Below, one piece after another: positions 8,414 to 17,753 of a stretch of 64,000 nt of DNA (position 1 is the stretch's first letter; each line of letters begins with the position of its first letter). Position numbers and translations under genes: made by a program. A model generated the notes under the pieces. That model did no database searches and was not told the DNA's origin. It saw only the letters and a program-made list of their open reading frames with translations. Source of the DNA: Symsagittifera roscoffensis (taxonomy: Eukaryota; Xenacoelomorpha; Acoela; Convolutidae); the NCBI RefSeq assembly GCF_963678635.1, contig NC_087069.1, positions 12,468,530 to 12,532,529 on the forward strand, read 5' to 3'.

Positions 8414-11072
8414 CGCAACGCCTTCCTTGCGTAGCCTAGAGACACAACCTGTACGTCCACTAATGGATGTGGTGCTGCCGGGATATACCCCAACCTCGAC
8501 CTCGAGCGACAGTCAGGTGAGTGGCGGCTCATCGCGCCTGAAAGAGCTAGGCGAGAAATTACAGCAGAAAAACCGTGAAAGATCGGCAAGACCGGAGCTT
8601 CCCCCAACTTGGAGGGAACAGCCGGTCAGGAGCGTCGTGATCTCGAGTTATAAGAAAAATACAGAGGGGAGGTACCACAGGCACAATCGACTGGATTGGA
8701 GTGCGGAACAGGGAGCCAGGAGGGACTGCTTCCATGATGCGGCCTGGGTGGAGTATCTCGCGCCACCTCGTGTGCCAGAGGGTGCAGTTCACCTAATCAT
8801 AGGGGACAGCCTGGTGCGGGTGTTGACCCGGATCCAGTCGCATTGGCAGACAGGAATCTTGAGTTTCGCTGGAGCTGCCACGCCACAGATGTTGGCAACC
8901 CTAGACATGCTAGGGATCACTAAAGTGTATACGGTGACCCTGATGATCGGGACCAACGATGTGTCAAGGGGAGAAGCGAGGAAAATAACGAGGCTGTACG
9001 ACAAGATGAGCTGCCTTCTTGAGGAGCTGAGGATCCAGATGGACCCCGTCCTGCTGACGGTATGCACGGTCCCCTACAACATGATGTTTGATCAGCACGC
9101 CTTGGAGATGAATGAGAAGGTGCGGAACCTAAACAAGGTGATCCGAGACATACACCGGAAGAGTGTGCTTCCTGTCAGATTGTTGGACGTAGCGGAGCGC
9201 ATGGAGAAAAAGGGATTCCCTGAAGACACCTCCAATGATGGAATCCATTTCGATAGGCCAAGGGGAGCGGAGTGGCTGAACGACGTCTTTCAGGAACACA
9301 TAAACACGCTAGAGTCGGATCTGCTAGAGACAGCCCAATTCACATTAGGACTACCTCCGAACCCACCATTCCTTGCATCAAGGGCCTTGTCTGGTCGCTT
9401 GGGAACGAGAGTTGACACTAGAGACGGTTCGAGGAGCAACCAGACCCGATTGCAGAGTGCCACGCCAATGGAGTCTGAGGAGGTGACGTCATCAACACCT
9501 CCAGGCTCGGCGATATCCCCAGTGGTAGTGGCAGAGAACAAGCGGGAAAAGAGGTCTATAGAGACCGCTCGCTTGAGATATCCTGAGAAGGTGAAAGAAC
9601 TGGACCTAGAGAGTTTGGAATGCAGGCGAGAATTGGCGGAAACCCTGGGGATTGAACGAGTGTCGCACGAGGATTTGAATAGACATCACTGCGTGGACTG
9701 GTTGAAAGCTCATGAGGCGCACTTCTCGAGGACGAAATTGATGGAGACCACAGACCTGACTGGAATTCCCACAAAAGCGATCATGGGACCCATTAACTAC
9801 CGACCTCTCAAGCTGCTGGGGAGTCCTGGACTTATAACAGAACCTCCGAAGCACCGAACGAGCATCGCCAGTATCAGGTTGGCGACCCCGGCACAGTTGA
9901 AAGTGGTAGACAAACTACTCAATCCAGGGTCGATGGAATTGCCGGATGCCGCTTACGAAGGCTCGAAATTGGCGGAAGATCCCAGGTACGGGAAGCCCTG
10001 TGGCAGCACCCAGCTGGCCAAAACCCTGGCAGTTTATGATAGAGCAGATCCGGCTGCTGCGATAGTAGTCATTGTGGCGGGGTCGGACTTCGAAGGAACG
10101 TCTCCCAAGTTGTTCTGGCCGGAGACTCTGATATACTCTTTGCCAGGAGCTGAATTAAACCAGATGTTAACTCTGGTGGTGGCAATAAAGTCAGATATGC
10201 CCTGTGAACCTGAGCTGCTATTGTTTGCAGGAATGAATGATCACCTGCACGCGGTGGGACTTCTTGAGCAACTGAAGGGCGATGAAAATCCGCCATCGAG
10301 GAAGATATGGGAAGCCATTCAGGTGTTGTTTGCGGCGATGAATGAAGTGCAAGAGAATGTTGTCTCGAGATTTGGGTCCAAGACGAAGGTGGTGTTTACC
10401 ACATCCCCTGGATACGCGAATATGCCACCCGCCCTACAATTCGTGTACGCGGTCTTGATCCTGATAGCAGAAGGGAATGAATGGCGGATTCTAATGGCAG
10501 CCCCCAATCGGGAGTTGGAGCCATCGAACCTGAGGCTTTGCAAGTCAGAATTGGCGGCGGCATGGGCGGACATATCTCATGCACTGAGGGGCTTCTATGG
10601 ACTAGCCGACATCCTGATCGTATTAGATGAGGTGCTCTTGCTAGAGATATCGAACTTTGCCAGGCAACTCAAGTTCAGCCCAGTCATCAGAGACGATCAC
10701 CCGGCGATAAGCCAATTGACGGCCAGGTTGTGGTTTCGGAGTATGGACGTGAAGATCACAAACTCCACCAGCAAGTCTAGAGGTCCCAGTAACGAGAGAA
10801 GAAATGTGGCCGAGACGGAGAAGCAATTAGAATCGATGAAATATCGATTGACTCAAGAGAATGGCCGGTGGCCATTTTTGACACCAAGGCTGGAGAACGC
10901 CACGAACAAGACGAGGGAGGAAGCACCACCCCTCGTGAAACAAGTCTGGAGTTTTCTGGAGAAACAACTGGAGCTGGCCGAAACAAGAGACATGACGGTG
11001 GCTAGATTTGTCTCGGCCGCCAATGAAGTGACGATTGGAGGGTCTGGAGAGAGCACGCCGAGGGTGAATTGA
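8391..11072 (+). CDS. SGNH/GDSL hydrolase-domain protein encoded within the retroelement
   Basis: The frame begins without ATG and is probably the continuation of the preceding coiled-coil frame. The SGNH domain spans about residues 135-305. Block I is IIGDSLVR with candidate nucleophile Ser140; block II glycine is in FAGAA (Gly161); block III is GTND with Asn189; block V is DGIH with Asp283 and His286 as the DxxH pair. All catalytic positions of the SGNH family are therefore present. The family includes lipases, carbohydrate esterases and thioesterases, so the substrate cannot be told. The remaining ~580 residues have no recognised domain. Esterase domains are established in CR1/L2-type LINE ORF1 proteins; finding one downstream of a Ty3/gypsy pol is unusual. 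Alternative: a structurally intact but inactive binding module. Confidence 0.82.
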   Translation: MKGWIPNDATPSLRSLETQPVRPLMDVVLPGYTPTSTSSDSQVSGGSSRLKELGEKLQQKNRERSARPELPPTWREQPVRSVVISSYKKNTEGRYHRHNRLDWSAEQGARRDCFHDAAWVEYLAPPRVPEGAVHLIIGDSLVRVLTRIQSHWQTGILSFAGAATPQMLATLDMLGITKVYTVTLMIGTNDVSRGEARKITRLYDKMSCLLEELRIQMDPVLLTVCTVPYNMMFDQHALEMNEKVRNLNKVIRDIHRKSVLPVRLLDVAERMEKKGFPEDTSNDGIHFDRPRGAEWLNDVFQEHINTLESDLLETAQFTLGLPPNPPFLASRALSGRLGTRVDTRDGSRSNQTRLQSATPMESEEVTSSTPPGSAISPVVVAENKREKRSIETARLRYPEKVKELDLESLECRRELAETLGIERVSHEDLNRHHCVDWLKAHEAHFSRTKLMETTDLTGIPTKAIMGPINYRPLKLLGSPGLITEPPKHRTSIASIRLATPAQLKVVDKLLNPGSMELPDAAYEGSKLAEDPRYGKPCGSTQLAKTLAVYDRADPAAAIVVIVAGSDFEGTSPKLFWPETLIYSLPGAELNQMLTLVVAIKSDMPCEPELLLFAGMNDHLHAVGLLEQLKGDENPPSRKIWEAIQVLFAAMNEVQENVVSRFGSKTKVVFTTSPGYANMPPALQFVYAVLILIAEGNEWRILMAAPNRELEPSNLRLCKSELAAAWADISHALRGFYGLADILIVLDEVLLLEISNFARQLKFSPVIRDDHPAISQLTARLWFRSMDVKITNSTSKSRGPSNERRNVAETEKQLESMKYRLTQENGRWPFLTPRLENATNKTREEAPPLVKQVWSFLEKQLELAETRDMTVARFVSAANEVTIGGSGESTPRVN

Positions 11073-11497
11073 GGACTAGGAGGGATTATGAGGTTCTCAA
11101 GTTCTTGAGTCCTTGCTGGGAGAAGGAACTCATGGCAGGAAAGTTCGGCACCACGGCGACTATCTTTGGAGCCTTCGTGCAGGAGATACTGGGCATGCCC
11201 ATCAGTCTGCACTTGGCTTTGTATTTGGTTTACCCCAGATACTTGTTCAACATGGGCCCAGCATACATGTTTAGTCGAGGAGTGGAGACACTTCGAGTCG
11301 ATGGGTACCTGGCACTATTACTCTTAACCCATGGGGAATTGGCGTCGTTTCATCGATTAATGGAATATGGAGAGCCTCTGTCTATGGGGAGAGTCCACTC
11401 GAGCATTGAAACCAGCTCCTACAAGTGTGCCGCAGGGTTGAAGACGTTGTTAGTGCAATACCTCATGATGCAGAATCGGTCGGCACATGACGGGTGA
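11069..11497 (+). CDS. Hypothetical cargo frame, 142 residues, hydrophobic centre
   Basis: Not recognised. Begins at TTG overlapping the stop of the SGNH frame and has no ATG near its head, so it is more likely a frame-shifted continuation than an independent gene. The middle (about residues 35-75) is rich in aromatic and aliphatic residues (FVQEILGMPISLHLALYLVY) but contains Arg and Pro, so I do not call a membrane segment. It ends with an 11-base overlap into the next ATG. Confidence 0.45.
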   Translation: MRTRRDYEVLKFLSPCWEKELMAGKFGTTATIFGAFVQEILGMPISLHLALYLVYPRYLFNMGPAYMFSRGVETLRVDGYLALLLLTHGELASFHRLMEYGEPLSMGRVHSSIETSSYKCAAGLKTLLVQYLMMQNRSAHDG

Positions 11498-13619
11498 AGA
11501 TGAGAATCCAACCTCGAGAGAAGAATGGAAGAAGACGAATAGAGGGATGCCTCTGCTGACGGACCTTTGCCTGGCAATGAGGTCGGACCCAATGGGGATA
11601 ATCCGGGGCCTAGAGGAGGTGGTGACCTGCATTTATGGTCCAGCAGTGACGTACGCGTTCCCAGACCCCCTGGTGACAACGTATCGTCACTCTGTAATGC
11701 ACTTGAGTCTTATCAGTATACTGGATGGGACGGCGTTAAATTGGTGTCAGCAGGAGGTGCTCAGAGGGCGAATGAGCAACACGGTACTCTTTGGAAAGGT
11801 GAAAGATGCCGAGCTAATAGTGTACAACTTCAGGGGGCAAATGCAATGTAGAATGGGAGGCAAGCGAGAGGGTCCCATCGAAATGTATCCCAAATTCTGG
11901 AACTTGAACCCATTGACGGCAGACGGACGAGAAATCTTGAGAATTCCTGCCTGGAAGGAGTGCTTTGCACTGGTGAAGAGGGAGCTGGAAACCATAATGG
12001 AGAAAGAAATCCTTCCAGCTACCATGCCTGAGTTCCCAATAGTCAGGAGGATGACCTTAGGAATGAACAGTCCCTTGGTAGTTCCCTCCATAATGGCGAG
12101 GATGACGACGGAGGAAATGCAGAAGGATTTCACTGATGGCTGGGACCCCCTGTTCATCGGCTACACGGCGGCGGTCTACTTCCATACTAGCGAGGCGAAG
12201 GTAAATTCGTGGACGACGCGAGCGAAAAAGATGAGAGGTTCGCAGCCCCCCGGATATGAGGTGCGAAAGGTCTTGAGAGCTCTTGAGCAGGAGGGACTTG
12301 AGAACATGCTACCCATATGGGATGATGACAGGATGATCGTGATGGAGGGGCACGTCGCATTGGTGGACGACATGAAATTTGCAACGAGAAAATACAGGGC
12401 ACCCTATGGCTTAGAACAGGTGGAAGTGAGACAGGAGGGAAAAGAACTGCACGTAGCCCTGACGGAGTACAAGAAATTGGACCCTACGACACCATCACCA
12501 CTGTCAGTGGACACGCCTGGAGACAAGAGGAGTGGACCCGTCGAGGACCGGTTTAAGAAAATTCTCGAGAGAAGGAGACATGAGTCAGAAGAAGAGAGTA
12601 TGGATGAAACTCTCAGTGAAGCCGGTGAAGACATGGAAGTGGGGAATACACCTGAACCAGGGCCATCAGGGGAGGAGCTCACCACTCAAGAGCTGTTGAA
12701 AGACTTGAGCGAGGAGAATTGGGCAGATACTGCCACCCCACCTCTGAATCCGTCCCCCCGGAAGAATCTGGAATTGCCATTGGCAAACGAGACCTTCAAT
12801 ATGGGGATGATACTCTTGAGCTCGGAGGAAAGGGAAAGGAACACTTTCGAAGGGAACAGGGACATATTCCTGGGGTCTCTGAAGAACGATGCTTGGCAGG
12901 AGTTCTTGGAAGATTTCAATCAAGAAGTGGGCAGCGAGACGACGCTGGACAAGTTCAAGGAGGAACTGTGGGAGACAGTCATAAGATTTGGAGAACCGCT
13001 TCTGATAGGAACGGGCCTGGATGAGAAGGCGAGAAAAGAGCTGCTGAGCAAGCTGGTAGAGCTGAGGAATTCACGATCGAAGACTAGAGAAGAAAAATGT
13101 GAGGACAGCTCTACTCTGAAACAAAAAACTGTAGATAAAATAGTTAATGATATAAAAAGGGATAAGATTGGGACTAGTAATATGATTAAAAGTACTAATA
13201 TCCTTAAGGCTCGAGCAGGGGGGAGGCAAGAGTTGGAAGGATTGGAGGTAGACAGAGAGGTCGAATCAGTGATGATAGCCACAACACCCTCAAGCAGAGA
13301 TGTGAAGACTCGCAAGAGGAAGAGAGAAGTGGAGGGATTGGGTAGTCCTTCAGTGGATGCTGTTTCGGGAGGAAACTTGAGAGAGACGGCGCCCATGGTT
13401 TTGGCTCGATGCAAGACGGCGGCATACAAGAGCAGCTCGGAGCTCAGAAGACCACTTGAAGTAGAGAGGGAAATAGAGGTTTCCACCAGTTCGACATCGG
13501 AGGAAGACTTCAAGCCTCAGAAGATAAAGGTGAAGAGAGGTTCAACGAACGGACAGACATGGGAAGTAGAAGTGGATCTCGAAGGCACACCAGGCCACGG
13601 GCAAGCGAGTGACAAGTGA
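11487..13619 (+). CDS. Hypothetical 710-residue acidic cargo protein
   Basis: Starts with a genuine ATG that overlaps the previous stop by 11 bases, an arrangement compatible with termination-reinitiation or simply with frame drift. Residues 1-330 look globular, with well-mixed hydrophobic content; 340-710 are low-complexity and acidic, rich in E, S, P and K, with a basic patch KTRKRKREVEG near residue 610 that could be a nuclear localisation signal. No enzyme motif recognised. At 13083-13205 the DNA becomes AT-rich for about 120 bases and encodes a Lys/Asn-rich stretch, unlike the rest of the frame, which may be a local insertion. Its place in the element suggests a structural or host-interaction role, but that is inference only. 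Confidence 0.6.
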   Translation: MTGEDENPTSREEWKKTNRGMPLLTDLCLAMRSDPMGIIRGLEEVVTCIYGPAVTYAFPDPLVTTYRHSVMHLSLISILDGTALNWCQQEVLRGRMSNTVLFGKVKDAELIVYNFRGQMQCRMGGKREGPIEMYPKFWNLNPLTADGREILRIPAWKECFALVKRELETIMEKEILPATMPEFPIVRRMTLGMNSPLVVPSIMARMTTEEMQKDFTDGWDPLFIGYTAAVYFHTSEAKVNSWTTRAKKMRGSQPPGYEVRKVLRALEQEGLENMLPIWDDDRMIVMEGHVALVDDMKFATRKYRAPYGLEQVEVRQEGKELHVALTEYKKLDPTTPSPLSVDTPGDKRSGPVEDRFKKILERRRHESEEESMDETLSEAGEDMEVGNTPEPGPSGEELTTQELLKDLSEENWADTATPPLNPSPRKNLELPLANETFNMGMILLSSEERERNTFEGNRDIFLGSLKNDAWQEFLEDFNQEVGSETTLDKFKEELWETVIRFGEPLLIGTGLDEKARKELLSKLVELRNSRSKTREEKCEDSSTLKQKTVDKIVNDIKRDKIGTSNMIKSTNILKARAGGRQELEGLEVDREVESVMIATTPSSRDVKTRKRKREVEGLGSPSVDAVSGGNLRETAPMVLARCKTAAYKSSSELRRPLEVEREIEVSTSSTSEEDFKPQKIKVKRGSTNGQTWEVEVDLEGTPGHGQASDK

Positions 13620-15147
13620 TCCATTGGAGAGGAACAAGACGAGGAACACCTCCCGGACGTGGTGGGTGGCCCTCGAGACATTGAAGGAAATGGAGGACTG
13701 CTTGAAGAAATTGGACAGTGGAGTAGCTCGCAAGCGACGCAATTGGGCCACCCAGCAAAAGGCCGAGGTTAATAAAATAGAAGTGGCGAATCAGCTGAAG
13801 AGGTCCTGGCAGAACTTGTTGAAGGATCATTTTGAAGAGGCAATGAGGACATCCTCATCAGCACCCCCATTAATGGCGAATCCCTTCGTTAGAACTGCAG
13901 GACAATTAATGTTCACCTGGAGTCTGGTGGGAAAAGAGTTGGCAACACTGACCTCGTATGACAGGCTGAAGTTGGGAAGCAAAAAGCTAGATGTGTATCA
14001 AGCATTGATGCAACACGTGGCTAGGGACAATTCAGGCTTGAGCCTGGCTAGGAGGAAGGATGCCATATGTTTCTTGAGATGGATAATGTCAATGATGTCT
14101 GATAGTACCATCTTGGCATGCCACCAGAGAGCAAGCGGAAGTAAAACCGTGGAAAAAAGAGTCTCAACGATCATCTTAAACGTGTATCAGAGTACTGGTA
14201 TAGAAAAAGAAGATGGTTCCAGACTGTCCCTAGAGAACCACAGAAAGCTGGACGAGGTACGGAGATTTTATAATAAGAAATTCGAAGAAGAGCATGATGT
14301 TCACCGTAACCTGGCCTCGTCAGAGCAGTACTCGAGACCCAGCGAGAAGGGGGAATACCAATACGTGTCAGGAGTGATGGGAATAGCCTACAACCCCTTC
14401 TTAGACTCGGAAACTGGAGGCGCCCACAGAAACCATCAGGAAGCGGAGCTACTGAAGTTTTGGACAGAAAGAATAATGGAAATAGACGCGGTGGAAAAAG
14501 AGGGGCCGAGCTTGGGCCTGATTCTTGAGAAAACACCAGAGGTGGTAAGCATACCGCGCTCAAACAAGAGATTTGAAGTGAACATGGGCGATGGAAATGG
14601 CTTGTTAACCACGAACTTGGGAGTGGTATGGAAGCTACTTAGACCCTCCTGGTGTCCACATCCCCACGCGAGTCTGATCGAGGAAACCACCGAGCGAGTG
14701 AGGTTAGCACCAACGGAAGATGAAGATCTGGCAAAGTTGAGTGTGCTGCATAAGCTAATCTCACCTCAGATGCAAGAGCCAAGCGAAATGACGAACAATC
14801 CCGGGTCAGCGAAGAAATTGGAGCCGGGTAGCTGTCTGGATTCGACGTGTGGAAGCGGAGAGCACACCTGCGATGGACGGTCATGCGTCAGAATACTGTC
14901 CTTTCAAAAAGAAGACCTGGTCACTTGGTTCGAAGACATCACAGAAAGGGAGAGAAGTGAAGTGCAAATAGTAGCGGAGTGTTACGCGAGAACCACGGTG
15001 AATATAGCGACAGCTCTCGGATTTTTCTCGAGAATGTGTAGTTTGCAGTCATTGGAAAGACTAGAGTCTGAACACCATTGGGTGACGGCGTTGAGGTCTG
15101 AACACCATTGGGTGACGGCGAATCATGGCCTGGGGTGTTGCAGGTGA
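13609..15147 (+). CDS. Hypothetical 512-residue cargo frame with a Cys cluster
   Basis: First codon is GTG overlapping the preceding stop; the first ATG in frame is at 13687-13691 (reading MEDCLKKLDSG). Not recognised. Features: a charged helical N-terminus; a central region containing AICFLRWIMSMMSDSTILAC; and a short Cys-rich segment (CLDSTCGSGEHTCDGRSC, about residues 404-421) whose spacing (C-x4-C-x6-C-x4-C) could bind a metal. The last ~30 residues come from a tandem duplication and a shifted frame, so the true C-terminus is probably in the following entry. Confidence 0.5.
   Translation: MTSDPLERNKTRNTSRTWWVALETLKEMEDCLKKLDSGVARKRRNWATQQKAEVNKIEVANQLKRSWQNLLKDHFEEAMRTSSSAPPLMANPFVRTAGQLMFTWSLVGKELATLTSYDRLKLGSKKLDVYQALMQHVARDNSGLSLARRKDAICFLRWIMSMMSDSTILACHQRASGSKTVEKRVSTIILNVYQSTGIEKEDGSRLSLENHRKLDEVRRFYNKKFEEEHDVHRNLASSEQYSRPSEKGEYQYVSGVMGIAYNPFLDSETGGAHRNHQEAELLKFWTERIMEIDAVEKEGPSLGLILEKTPEVVSIPRSNKRFEVNMGDGNGLLTTNLGVVWKLLRPSWCPHPHASLIEETTERVRLAPTEDEDLAKLSVLHKLISPQMQEPSEMTNNPGSAKKLEPGSCLDSTCGSGEHTCDGRSCVRILSFQKEDLVTWFEDITERERSEVQIVAECYARTTVNIATALGFFSRMCSLQSLERLESEHHWVTALRSEHHWVTANHGLGCCR
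15066..15120 (+). repeat. 25-bp direct duplication, 30-bp period, inside a cargo frame
   Basis: GTCTGAACACCATTGGGTGA plus five more bases occurs at 15066-15090 and identically at 15096-15120. The period is a multiple of three, so the duplication itself keeps frame, giving EHHWVTA twice. It sits exactly where the reading frame changes. Looks like a recent replication-slippage or template-switch event. Confidence 0.9.
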
Positions 15148-15701
15148 CTCAAAAACACATCCGGAGCTGGAAAGTTGGTCTTGAGGCAGAAATGGGGTTT
15201 CCCATGAGCGAAGCTTATGGCCTGCCATTGAACGCAAAACCCCTGATAGGGTCAATGATGGCCAACTTGTGCGGAAGTCACTACCCACTGCACATGGCGA
15301 TGGTGGAAGCATCCAGCCAGAGAGTAATGGTGGACAAGGCCTTCTCAGTGCCCAAGTGCGTGAGGTTGGCTAGGATATCGCATCATTCGCACAAGTTGTT
15401 GAGAAAAATCAGAAGGACAGTACCAAAAGAATTGAGAGATGACTTGAGTGAAATCTGGGGAGAAGAACTTTTGAAGTTGGAGAGAGAGAACACAAGCGAT
15501 CACGAGAGACAAAACGTGATCGGGAAGCCTGTGGGAAGTGCTCCAAACCTGGAGGATAACGACACGATGCATGAGAAAATGATGGAGCTTGAGCCTCTCT
15601 TGGAAGCCTCGGGGGAGCGTAACCTCAGGAGCATTGAAATCACCCATGGAGAATGCCCATGCCACTGTTTGGCGCAAACGGTGTGGTATCCAGATCACTA
15701 G
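15108..15701 (+). CDS. Hypothetical cargo frame, continuation of the preceding one
   Basis: No ATG at its head; it overlaps the previous frame over the duplicated segment and is best read as its continuation after a one-base shift. 197 residues, basic-helical centre (HHSHKLLRKIRRTVPKELRD), no motif recognised. Ends at TAG 15699-15701, after which the same frame stays open to 16439, so this stop may be a point mutation. Confidence 0.5.
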   Translation: MGDGESWPGVLQVTQKHIRSWKVGLEAEMGFPMSEAYGLPLNAKPLIGSMMANLCGSHYPLHMAMVEASSQRVMVDKAFSVPKCVRLARISHHSHKLLRKIRRTVPKELRDDLSEIWGEELLKLERENTSDHERQNVIGKPVGSAPNLEDNDTMHEKMMELEPLLEASGERNLRSIEITHGECPCHCLAQTVWYPDH

Positions 15702-16439
15702 AACCTTTGCCTGGTGTGGGATATGGAGGAAATCCGGTCGATCGGACTACCGGATCACCGACAGAAGGTGACGCTCTTGGTAGTGAGTACGATGTTGGCT
15801 CTGAGATGGATAGAAGAGAATATAACGAAGTATCGGGAAGCGGGGACGCCAACGGCTGAGTCAGTATATGCGATAGACTACAGTAGGAGACTCGAGTTGT
15901 TTGAGACTGCGTGCAAGGTATTCGCCATACCAACGGAAGTCAGACATGTCTGGAGCCGTTTGAGGTACTTCCCATGGTTTCGGGCGACGCTGACGTCTTG
16001 GTTGTACATGACAACGAAAGATCACATGAGAAAACATCAAAAGGAGTATCGACAGTTCCAGGCCGAGATTGGGCCGGAAGCTTTCAAGAGACCCCTGTTA
16101 ACCCATCGTAATGCATTCATGACAGGATGGAAGAGAGTGGGTAAAATGTCTAGAGACAATACCAAGGCGAGGGAATCGATACTAGAGGAGGACCTGGCGA
16201 AGAACGTGAGCTTGAGCCTGCACAACTCCCTTTGTTTGAACCGGGAATCTAGGGTGAAGGCACTACCCAACCAGGCAAAGAGGTTGCAAGAGCAAAGAGA
16301 ATGGATGCGATCCTACGAACAGCTGAAAGCTTGGGAGGAGATTGTGATTAGCTCCGATGATGAAGAGGAACTGTTGAGACAGTTTGCCGTATCTAGTACT
16401 TCAGGGTGCAGTACCTCCAAGGCGAAGAGTGCGAGATGA
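15702..16439 (+). CDS. Hypothetical C-terminal cargo frame, 245 codons after an in-frame TAG
   Basis: The frame is continuous with the preceding entry apart from one TAG; the first ATG is at 15723 or earlier GTG at 15714. Residues are helical and charged, with aromatic-rich RLRYFPWFRATLTSWLYMTT in the middle and an acidic/serine tail ending SKAKSAR. The stop lies 31 bases before a strong purine tract, as expected for the last gene of an LTR element. No domain recognised. Confidence 0.5.
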   Translation, partial: NLCLVWDMEEIRSIGLPDHRQKVTLLVVSTMLALRWIEENITKYREAGTPTAESVYAIDYSRRLELFETACKVFAIPTEVRHVWSRLRYFPWFRATLTSWLYMTTKDHMRKHQKEYRQFQAEIGPEAFKRPLLTHRNAFMTGWKRVGKMSRDNTKARESILEEDLAKNVSLSLHNSLCLNRESRVKALPNQAKRLQEQREWMRSYEQLKAWEEIVISSDDEEELLRQFAVSSTSGCSTSKAKSAR

Positions 16440-16469
16440 GCAGGTGGCTCGAATGGATCTTGAGTCTTG

Positions 16470-16483
16470 AGAGGGAAAGGGGG
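16470..16483 (+). promoter_or_regulatory. Polypurine tract (plus-strand primer site)
   Basis: AGAGGGAAAGGGGG, 14 pure purines, directly follows the last coding frame and precedes a long non-coding segment. In LTR elements the RNase-H-resistant purine tract marks the left edge of the 3' LTR. Position and composition fit; the exact LTR start was not verified because the 5' LTR is absent. Confidence 0.6.
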
Positions 16484-17753
16484 CTTGAGCGTGGATCCGG
16501 GTGAAACTTGGATTCACGAAAAAGAAATTTTAACAAAGTAAATATTGTTATTAATATACTATATTTACTATATAAATCAAAATGCTGCATGACAATTTCC
16601 TGATTGAATAGGACAAAAGAAATTTTAAATGATTGGCTTGGAAAGCAAGAATTCAAGGGTGCAGGTGTGTGCAGATTTTGATTGCTGTTTAGCGATAGTG
16701 TGAAAATTTTACATGGCTGTGAATTTTGGGGTGTAGATAAGCTTAAGTCTGCTGCAAACTTCTGTAAATGACCACTGGCACTGTATCTTGAGTAACACTC
16801 GGTTTTCTGGGACTCACTGGCAGAAGACAGCACGCGATGAGGACATCGATCTCGAGTCCGGGGAGTATGTGCCAGTCGGTCATATTTGGAAGTTTGACCT
16901 TGAGAAAAGCAAGAGCACTTGATTTTGGGGTGAAATTAAGTTTTTCAAAATTTCGAATGGAGCATGTCATGCACAATTTTCTCGCGATAACTGAAAGTCA
17001 AAAAAGAGAAGTCAGAACAATCGAGTGACAATCGCGGGAAAGTTGCTAGAAAAATCAGTGGGAAATTGCTATTCGCAATTTCAGTAGCGATAATAATCTA
17101 GAGTAGAGCTGTCCCATCTAGAACAGAGACGAGCGCATCCCCACGAACTGGATTGTTGTGATTGGAGTATTATTCTAAACTGGACTAGAGTGAACCTTCG
17201 GTGGAAAGGTGGACAGCTAGAGTGTCCCAATGGTTCACGAGAACTGACATTCTAGAGTACAAACTTGTTCTCGTTATTAAAACTGACAAACATTAAACTC
17301 ATTTTAGTTACTTTATTGATTCTTGAGTTGCACACCGACTTATTTACTTCCTGATTCTTGAGCGTGCTACAATGTGAGTACTAATTTAAATTTCTAGAGT
17401 GTGTTTTATAATTGTTATGTTGAGGTAAGGCGAGTTTTAGGTTGATCCATCTGAAATGGATCAAAGTTCCACTGTCTAATAAAAAGTAACTTAACGGATT
17501 GTTCCGACCCGGTTTTTAACGGCGTTCATGTATTTTGGGTATCTAGAGACCTGAGTATTGGGACGTTATTAATTCTAGAGTGGGGGGATATTTTAGTAGT
17601 AGCCTTTAAGCTGTAACGGGTCGTGGTCTCGTGTCACAAGCGAACCGAATTGGCTCCGACTGATTTGAGGTGGAAAAACACAAGAGATAGTGTCCCTGAC
17701 TCTTGAGCCAATAGTTATAGGGCCTATTTTTCTTAAGCCTCATGTGTGACTGC
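16484..17753 (+). repeat. Probable 3' LTR of the giant element
   Basis: About 1.27 kb of non-coding sequence between the purine tract and the minus-strand Gag remnant. It contains AATAAA at 17478-17483, eight or so CTTGAG and seven or so CTAGAG copies, and no plausible gene. A candidate end is ...TGTGTGACTGCA near 17753. Without the other LTR this remains a positional inference; the boundary could be off by tens of bases. Confidence 0.5.

Larger units (their letters stand above)
1..17753 (+). mobile_element. Giant Ty3/gypsy-type LTR retrotransposon, 5' end outside window
   Basis: Seen: one long plus-strand series of open frames with protease, RT, RNase H and integrase, then about 9 kb more coding sequence, a purine tract and a non-coding 1.27-kb tail. 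Base composition is near 50% GC against roughly 30% in the flanks, and CTTGAG hexamers are abundant throughout. The right edge, about 17.75 kb, is where CTTGAG motifs stop and an opposite-strand Gag begins. The left LTR is outside the window, so target-site duplication and LTR identity cannot be tested. Precedents for oversized Ty3/gypsy elements are Ogre in plants and Burro in planarians; whether this one is related is not known. Confidence 0.8.
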
